A DNA stretch of 10,549 nt from Anaerolineae bacterium (lineage in GTDB: Bacteria; Chloroflexota; Anaerolineae; Aggregatilineales; Phototrophicaceae): contig JACMMD010000231.1 in NCBI GenBank assembly GCA_014379235.1, forward strand, positions 1 through 10,549, given 5' to 3'. Positions 6,759 to 10,549 of this stretch are shown here, in pieces. The stretch's first letter is position 1; every line of letters begins with the position of its first letter. The translations under genes were made by a program, and so were the position numbers. The notes under the pieces are model-generated. The model was not told where the DNA came from and searched no databases. It was given only the letters and a program-made list of their open reading frames with translations.

Positions 6759-7319
6759 ATGAATCGATTTGATTTCTCGGCGTTCCCGACGATCAGCACT
6801 GAACGGCTGCTGCTGCGCGAAATCGTCGCGGCAGATGCATCAGATGTTTTAGCTTTTCGCGGTGACGCCGAAGTCCAGCGTTATAATTCCGAACCTCTGA
6901 CACAACTCCATGAAGCACTCGATTTCATTAACACGATGCACGATGGTTTCGCTGCCAAGCAGTGGATATTGTGGGGGATTGTGCTGGTCAGCGAAAATAA
7001 AGTAGTCGGCTCGTGCAGCGTCAATGACTGGAATCAGAGTCATAACCGCGCTGAGATTGGTTACGATCTGGCGCGGGCGTATTGGGGTCGAGGCATCGCA
7101 GCCGAAGCGGTTCGGGCAATCATTGACTGGACGTTCGTAAACCTACAAGTCAACCGCATCGAAGCGCAAACAATCACGGATAATGCCAGATCAGTTCGCA
7201 TGTTGGAACGGCTCGGTTTTTACCGTGATGGTATCCGGCGCGAGTATTCGCTCGAAGATGATGATTTGTATCATGGCAGCAGTATTTATAGCTTACTCAG
7301 GCGAGAGTTTCTCCCATGA
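6759..7319 (+). CDS. GNAT-family N-acetyltransferase (RimJ/RimL-like)
   Basis: A 186-residue protein of usual GNAT length, matching the Acetyltransf_3 group. It opens with the typical T-E-R-L-L-L-R-E (14-21). The acetyl-CoA pyrophosphate loop is in A107-Y-W-G-R-G-I-A114 followed by helix AEAVRAI. The late segment T-D-N-A-R-S-V-R-M-L-E-R-L-G-F (about 139-153) is the conserved C-terminal CoA-side motif. Such enzymes move acetyl from acetyl-CoA to an amine: a ribosomal protein N-terminus, another protein or a small molecule. The substrate cannot be assigned from sequence. There is no clear Shine-Dalgarno sequence before the ATG. The stop codon overlaps the start of rdgB in an ATGA, so the two are likely translationally coupled, though a functional link is not implied. 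Confidence 0.9.
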   Translation: MNRFDFSAFPTISTERLLLREIVAADASDVLAFRGDAEVQRYNSEPLTQLHEALDFINTMHDGFAAKQWILWGIVLVSENKVVGSCSVNDWNQSHNRAEIGYDLARAYWGRGIAAEAVRAIIDWTFVNLQVNRIEAQTITDNARSVRMLERLGFYRDGIRREYSLEDDDLYHGSSIYSLLRREFLP

Positions 7320-7933
7320 AAACGTTAGAAGTGTTGATCGGCACGCACAATCAGGGCAAGGTGCGTGAGTTTGGCGAACTGCTGGCGGATGCTGCGGTGC
7401 GCTGCTTAAGCATGAACGATGTCAATCTCACCGTAAAGGTTGACGAAACGGCGGATACGTTCGAGGGTAACGCAGTATTAAAGGCTGTCGCGTATGCTGG
7501 CGCGAGCGGGATGCTCACGCTGGCCGACGACAGCGGACTCATGGTCGATGCGCTGGATGGCGCGCCGGGATTGTACTCCGCACGTTATGGCGACCCCGGC
7601 CTCGATGATGCTGGCCGCCGTTTTAAGCTGCTGAACGCGCTTAAAGACGTGCCGGAGGAAGCGCGAACGGCGCGTTTTATTGCCGTGATCGCGCTGGCGA
7701 GGCCGCAAGAAGGCGTGATCGCAACCGTCGAAGGCACGGTAGAAGGATGCATCGCCTTTGCCGATCAGGATGGGCCGGTGGGTTTCGGCTACGACGCGAT
7801 TTTCATCCCCGACGGTTTTGCACCGCGCAGTTTCGCGGAACTCTCCAAAGGCGAGAAGAACCGCATCAGCCATCGCGGTGTCGCGGCGACGAAACTGATA
7901 CCTATTCTGCGAGAACTAGCGGAAAAATCCTAA
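7316..7933 (+). CDS. rdgB: XTP/dITP pyrophosphatase (RdgB/HAM1 family)
   Basis: A 205-residue protein of normal length for the family. It hydrolyses non-canonical purine triphosphates (dITP, ITP, XTP) to the monophosphate and pyrophosphate, keeping deaminated bases out of DNA and RNA. Visible signatures are T10-H-N-x-G-K15-x-x-E18; E44-T-A-D-T-F-E-G-N-A (metal-binding Glu aligned to E. coli E41); A-D71-D72-S-G-L with D72 aligned to catalytic D69; A-P-G-L-Y-S-A-R-Y; G-F-G-Y-D (substrate base pocket); and the C-terminal K-N-R-I-S-H-R-G. All catalytic positions are intact. The ATG lies inside the stop codon of the acetyltransferase gene (4-nt overlap), so it is probably expressed from the upstream transcript. 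It is cytoplasmic. Confidence 0.95.
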   Translation: MKTLEVLIGTHNQGKVREFGELLADAAVRCLSMNDVNLTVKVDETADTFEGNAVLKAVAYAGASGMLTLADDSGLMVDALDGAPGLYSARYGDPGLDDAGRRFKLLNALKDVPEEARTARFIAVIALARPQEGVIATVEGTVEGCIAFADQDGPVGFGYDAIFIPDGFAPRSFAELSKGEKNRISHRGVAATKLIPILRELAEKS

Positions 7934-8000
7934 CACAGGGTCACAGAGGGACGAGAGCCGCAGGGAAAGATTTATTACTCTTCTTAATCGCGGTGGATGT

Positions 8001-8031
8001 AGATAAAAAGAGGGCGAACAATGTCGCCCTC
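8001..8031 (-). terminator. Intrinsic terminator of the DUF5666-like gene
   Basis: GAGGGCGA (8010-8017) and TCGCCCTC (8024-8031) form a perfect 8-bp stem around a 6-base loop. Read on the minus strand the stem is followed at once by TTTTTATCT (8009-8001), a classic U-tract. It sits 30 bases after the stop of the minus-strand gene. On the plus strand no T-run follows, so it should not efficiently stop rdgB transcripts. Confidence 0.85.
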
Positions 8032-8061
8032 TCGTAAACACTCGCCGACTAAATGAAGGAA

Positions 8062-8841
8062 CTAGGCTTCATTGTCGGTGATTGATTCTTCGGTCAGGCG
8101 GACATCATCGAAGTCGGCGCGGCGCACACTACTGGCCACCAAGCTGCCATTATCATCGGCAGTTACAGCCGCCTGAACGAGCGCGCCCATCACCACTGAG
8201 TCGGTGAACTCGGCGTTGGCGGTGTTGATCGTTTGACCGGAGACGGTGATGAAACCATCGCCTGCCGCTTCCAACGTACCGACGATCTCGAACTCACCCT
8301 CAGCCAATTCGCTGCCTTCGGTCTGCGCGAATGACTGCGTCATCGACTCGGCATCCAGCACCAAACGGGCGCTCAATGCCCCTGAGTCACTTCCAGCAGC
8401 GCGAACAGCTATCGTGTCATCGCCGGAAAGATCGCCCGTGATTTCAGCATCGCTGGTATCAAATTCCAGCCCGCCGATAGACAGCGTTGTATCGGTTGCG
8501 TCTTGCGGCGCGCCGATGATCTGCAATTCGCCGGGAAGGATGTCACTCGCTTCGGCCTCAGCGATTTCGGTGGCGATGATACTGCCGTTCGCCAGCAGTT
8601 CACCCTCAACCGCGACAGCGAGACCCGTCTCCAACGCCGCATCGATTTGCGCGTCCTCGAAGGTGATCTGCCATTGGTTGAGCGTGAGACTGGTTTCCGT
8701 CAGCGACTCAATCGTGCCGACGAGGACTACGGTGTTATCAGGGGTTTGCGCGCTGACAATGCCGACACTCGACATTGCCACCACCGCTATCCCAACTACG
8801 CCAGCCAAAAATCCATGCTTCCGATTAAAGTTGGACAACAT
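8062..8841 (-). CDS. Secreted acidic protein with three DUF5666-like repeats
   Basis: A 259-residue protein with a Sec signal peptide: basic R7-K8-H9, a hydrophobic core at 11-29 and a likely cleavage site after V29-S-A31. The mature part is strongly acidic and holds three similar beta-rich units, about residues 38-95, 104-163 and 182-241. Each begins with a V/I-x-G-x-x-E/Q strand (VLVGTIES, LQIIGAPQ, FEIVGTLE), runs through a short x-L/I-x-I/V-x-G/N strand, and ends in a G-x-L-x-A segment. This is the pattern of DUF5666 domains, small beta barrels of unknown role in exported proteins. No Cys, catalytic motif, lipobox or membrane anchor is seen. The start is supported by AGGAG at 8855-8851, nine bases upstream. 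It ends at an intrinsic terminator and stands alone. No function is known. Confidence 0.8.
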   Translation of the reverse strand: MLSNFNRKHGFLAGVVGIAVVAMSSVGIVSAQTPDNTVVLVGTIESLTETSLTLNQWQITFEDAQIDAALETGLAVAVEGELLANGSIIATEIAEAEASDILPGELQIIGAPQDATDTTLSIGGLEFDTSDAEITGDLSGDDTIAVRAAGSDSGALSARLVLDAESMTQSFAQTEGSELAEGEFEIVGTLEAAGDGFITVSGQTINTANAEFTDSVVMGALVQAAVTADDNGSLVASSVRRADFDDVRLTEESITDNEA

Positions 8842-8873
8842 CAGACTAAACTCCTATCTTGCCTACAAAAGTA

Positions 8874-8893
8874 AACCCCTGTTGGCAGGGGTT
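8874..8893 (-). promoter_or_regulatory. Hairpin upstream of the DUF5666-like gene
   Basis: AACCCCTG (8874-8881) and CAGGGGTT (8886-8893) form a perfect 8-bp inverted repeat with a TTGG loop. It lies 33 bases before the minus-strand ATG, upstream of its AGGAG. It may be a 5' UTR stem or a binding site. No T-run follows, so it is not a terminator. I could not find a convincing minus-strand promoter beyond it. Confidence 0.45.
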
Positions 8894-8964
8894 CGGTTAT
8901 CAGGGTAATAGATGCTCTCGACATGATGGAACACCGATTTTGCCGTTTTCACGAACTGCTCATA

Positions 8965-8994
8965 TTTACGAACCGCTGGTGATAGCGTTACAAT
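8965..8994 (+). promoter_or_regulatory. Promoter of the phospholipase C-like gene, predicted leaderless
   Basis: TACAAT (8989-8994) matches the -10 consensus at five of six positions. TTTACG (8965-8970) or TTACGA (8966-8971) lies 18 or 17 bp upstream. Transcription should begin about 7 bases after the -10, at or next to the ATG at 9002. No ribosome-binding sequence precedes that ATG. Confidence 0.5.
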
Positions 8995-9001
8995 CGACGC
9001 T

Positions 9002-9748
9002 ATGCCAACACCATTTACCCACCTGCTCACCGCCCAACATTTGCTGCATGACCCGTGTTTGCCAGAGGCAGCGCGGGCGTTTTTGGCATCCGAAAAAGGG
9101 GCGTTTTTGCTCGGCAATATCGCCGCCGATGCGCGTGTAGACAGCGGCCAAACCCGTGAGGCGACTCACTTTTACGCCTATGACGGCCCGATCTCCCGTG
9201 AGACGTGGCGTGTGATGCTTGAACGCCATCCATCCCTCAAAACGCCAACGACCAGCGAGCAGCGAGCGTTCATCGCGGGCTACGTAGCACACCTGTCGAT
9301 GGATGAAGTATGGACGCTGGATATGCTCTCGCCGCAGTTTGGCCGCGGTGAGTGGGGGAGTTCGAGCCATTTTCGATTTGTGATGCTGCATGTGCTGTTG
9401 ATTCATATCGACGAGCGTGATCTGAGCGGCATCGAACGCTGGCAAACAGAAACACTGCGCGAAGCCGCGCCGGACGTATGGCTGCCGTTTATGACCGATG
9501 CGACACTGTGCCAATGGCGGGATTTCATCGCCGCCCAACTTGAACCGGGAGCGAGCCAAACGCTGGCCGTATTAGGCGGGCGTGTGGGCATGATTCCCGA
9601 AGAACTGCGCGCCATATTGGATTCGCCGGAACGGATGCGCGATGACCTGTGGGCGAACATCGCACCGGAAACGCTGACACAGGTCGAGCAGGAGATGTAC
9701 ATCCATGCGCGGGATCAATTGGCGATTTATTTGAATGAATATCCGTAA
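9002..9748 (+). CDS. Zinc-dependent phospholipase C-like protein
   Basis: A 248-residue protein that resembles the zinc-dependent phospholipase C / S1-P1 nuclease-type helical fold. Probable metal ligands fall in the family order: H7 (TPFTHLL), D43 (LLGNIAADA), H56 (ATHFY), then H97 and D101 in G-Y-V-A-H-L-S-M-D-E-V-W. Unlike secreted phospholipases C it has no signal peptide, so it is probably cytoplasmic and may act on another phosphodiester or lipid substrate. The C-terminal half (about 120-248) has no motif I recognise. The ATG at 9002 has no Shine-Dalgarno sequence, and a -10 box ends seven bases upstream, which points to a leaderless mRNA. The stop codon overlaps an imperfect hairpin. 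Hydrolase activity is inference from metal-ligand spacing. Confidence 0.7.
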   Translation: MPTPFTHLLTAQHLLHDPCLPEAARAFLASEKGAFLLGNIAADARVDSGQTREATHFYAYDGPISRETWRVMLERHPSLKTPTTSEQRAFIAGYVAHLSMDEVWTLDMLSPQFGRGEWGSSSHFRFVMLHVLLIHIDERDLSGIERWQTETLREAAPDVWLPFMTDATLCQWRDFIAAQLEPGASQTLAVLGGRVGMIPEELRAILDSPERMRDDLWANIAPETLTQVEQEMYIHARDQLAIYLNEYP

Positions 9749-9772
9749 GGGCAGGTCTCAGTCCTGCCCCTA
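9746..9772. repeat. Imperfect TA(G)GGGC palindrome overlapping a stop codon
   Basis: TAaGGGCAGG (9746-9755) and CCTGCCCcTA (9763-9772) form 10-bp arms with one mismatch around TCTCAGT. The first three bases are the stop codon of the phospholipase-like gene. The outer arms resemble those of the 28-bp palindrome at 1560-1587 (TAGGGGC...GCCCCTA), so it may be a decayed member of the same family. The sequence after it is AAAAAGG, not a T-run. It sits just before the ribosome site of the next gene. Confidence 0.55.
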
Positions 9773-9784
9773 AAAAGGTTCTCC

Positions 9785-10507
9785 ATGACAACGGTTATCT
9801 TCGGTGGGACAGCCGCCTATCATCTCAAGCTGGACGAGTTCGCGCAGGTTGGTGAGCGCCTCATCATCGACACGCCCTATGGGCCGTCCGCACCATTCGT
9901 GCAGTTGACGACGGAAAACGGCAGCGTTTGGTTTAGCTCACGACATGGCGAGGGCGGTTTGCAGCGCTCGGCGGCGTTCGTCAACCATCGCGCGATGGTG
10001 TGGGCGGCGAAGTTGTTGGGCGCAGCGGGCATTCTCTCGTGGAATGGAGTCGGCGCGATTGCGGCGGGGCTGACGGTTGGGCAGATCATGATCCCCGACG
10101 ATGTACTGGATATGACGCGGGCGCGTTTCGGGGCGACGTTTGGTGCGGATGCACTGTTCACGCCTGCGGGCGGCCCCTTCGATGTGGGTTTGCGCGAAAA
10201 GCTGGTCGAAGCGTGTAAGGCGCTGGAGTTGGGGCACGTCGCTTATGGGACGTATGTGTGCAGCGAAGGCCCGCGTCTCGAAACGGCGGCGGAGATTGCC
10301 GCGTTTGGTTGGGGCGGGGCGCATGTCGTCGGCATGACGCTTGCGCCCGAAGTGTGGCTGGCGGCGGAATTGGGCATCCCGTATGCGTCACTTTGTATCA
10401 TCACTAATATGGCAACAGGTCGCTGGCACTTCGACCCGCGCCGTGACTTCGGGCCGGGCATCGGCGCGGCGGGTCTCAAGGTAACATTACATGCCGCGAA
10501 CGGTTAG
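9785..10507 (+). CDS. MTAP/PNP-family purine nucleoside phosphorylase, possibly 6-oxopurine-specific
   Basis: A 240-residue trimeric-type (family II) nucleoside phosphorylase that splits a purine nucleoside or 5'-methylthio-nucleoside with phosphate. Phosphate-site elements are G7-G-T-A-A-Y12 and S52-R53-H54-G55. The ribose/base region has N67-H-R-A, Y157-V-C-S-E-G-P-R164 (base-contacting Glu161) and G183-M184-T185, as in methylthioadenosine phosphorylase. The base-selecting segment reads I205-I-T-N208-M-A-T, with Asn as in PNPs (ITN) rather than the D-Y-D of adenine-specific MTAP. A 6-oxopurine substrate such as 5'-methylthioinosine or inosine is therefore more likely, but this is inference. 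The protein is shorter than human MTAP (283 aa), mainly at the C-terminus. AAGG (9775-9778) lies six bases before the ATG. It is cytoplasmic, in purine/methionine salvage. Confidence 0.85.
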   Translation: MTTVIFGGTAAYHLKLDEFAQVGERLIIDTPYGPSAPFVQLTTENGSVWFSSRHGEGGLQRSAAFVNHRAMVWAAKLLGAAGILSWNGVGAIAAGLTVGQIMIPDDVLDMTRARFGATFGADALFTPAGGPFDVGLREKLVEACKALELGHVAYGTYVCSEGPRLETAAEIAAFGWGGAHVVGMTLAPEVWLAAELGIPYASLCIITNMATGRWHFDPRRDFGPGIGAAGLKVTLHAANG

Positions 10508-10512
10508 ATAGG

Positions 10513-10542
10513 CTTACGCAAAAGGCACTCCGTCTCTATAAT
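10513..10542 (+). promoter_or_regulatory. Promoter-like sequence at the window end
   Basis: A perfect TATAAT (10537-10542) is preceded 18 bases earlier by TTACG (10514-10518), the same element and spacing as at 8966-8994. It would drive a gene beyond the window. The target is not visible. Confidence 0.45.
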
Positions 10543-10549
10543 GTTTAAC

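Noticed and set aside
4339..7933. A defence or signalling island made of the kinase pair, the acetyltransferase and the nucleotide pyrophosphatase
   Set aside because: RdgB is a housekeeping enzyme with all normal motifs, the GNAT is generic, and base composition does not change across the region. Adjacency alone does not support a shared system.
7934..7970. Purine-rich CACAGGG/CACAGAGGG/GCAGGGA stretch after rdgB, resembling a degenerate short repeat
   Set aside because: The units are too short and irregular to define a repeat, and there is no symmetry or second copy in the window.
8246..8908. 220-codon open frame on the plus strand, opposite the DUF5666-like gene
   Set aside because: It is Ser/Pro/Ala-rich low complexity, lies antisense to a gene with a clear signal peptide, ribosome site and terminator, and has no recognisable motif. 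It is a shadow of GC-rich codon use.

Overview
The window reads as an ordinary, well-packed chromosomal stretch from a moderately GC-rich bacterium, most likely a member of the Chloroflexota (Anaerolineae-like). That placement is an inference from gene style: a TPR protein with a membrane anchor and an extracellular PPC domain, a GT-C/DUF2142-type membrane protein, soluble receiver-histidine kinase fusions, a DUF5666-type secreted protein, and GTAGGGGC...GCCCCTAC palindromes after stop codons. I cannot confirm it without a search. I see no phage, plasmid, insertion sequence, CRISPR array, tRNA or rRNA.

Layout. (1) 1-1550, plus strand: the 3' end of a TetR-family regulator, a candidate operator palindrome just after its stop codon, and an atypical SDR/NAD(P)-binding epimerase-like protein. 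(2) 1551-2845: a perfect 28-bp palindrome lies between the SDR gene and a convergent minus-strand gene for a TPR-TM-PPC protein. That gene's promoter overlaps, on the other strand, a possible promoter for the next gene. (3) 2849-4228, plus strand: a multi-pass GT-C-like membrane protein. (4) 4339-7933, plus strand: two tandem, gap-free paralogues of a receiver-HisKA-HATPase hybrid kinase, then a GNAT acetyltransferase that overlaps an RdgB/HAM1 XTP/dITP pyrophosphatase by 4 nt. (5) 8001-8841, minus strand: a secreted acidic protein made of three DUF5666-like repeats, with a clear intrinsic terminator. (6) 9002-10507, plus strand: a zinc-dependent phospholipase C-like protein with a probably leaderless mRNA, a second stop-codon hairpin, then an MTAP/PNP-family nucleoside phosphorylase whose base-site residue looks like that of 6-oxopurine enzymes. 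The window ends on a further promoter-like sequence.

How the genes relate. Three links are supported by the sequence: TetR to SDR (regulator, operator, target), the duplicated kinase pair (same signalling architecture, no sensor domain of their own), and the GNAT-rdgB translational coupling. The rest look like independent single-gene units. No stretch longer than 300 bases lacks a gene; the largest gaps are 462-596 and 8842-9001, and their contents are described. I did not find a convincing new multi-gene system; the findings are second-look items of modest interest.
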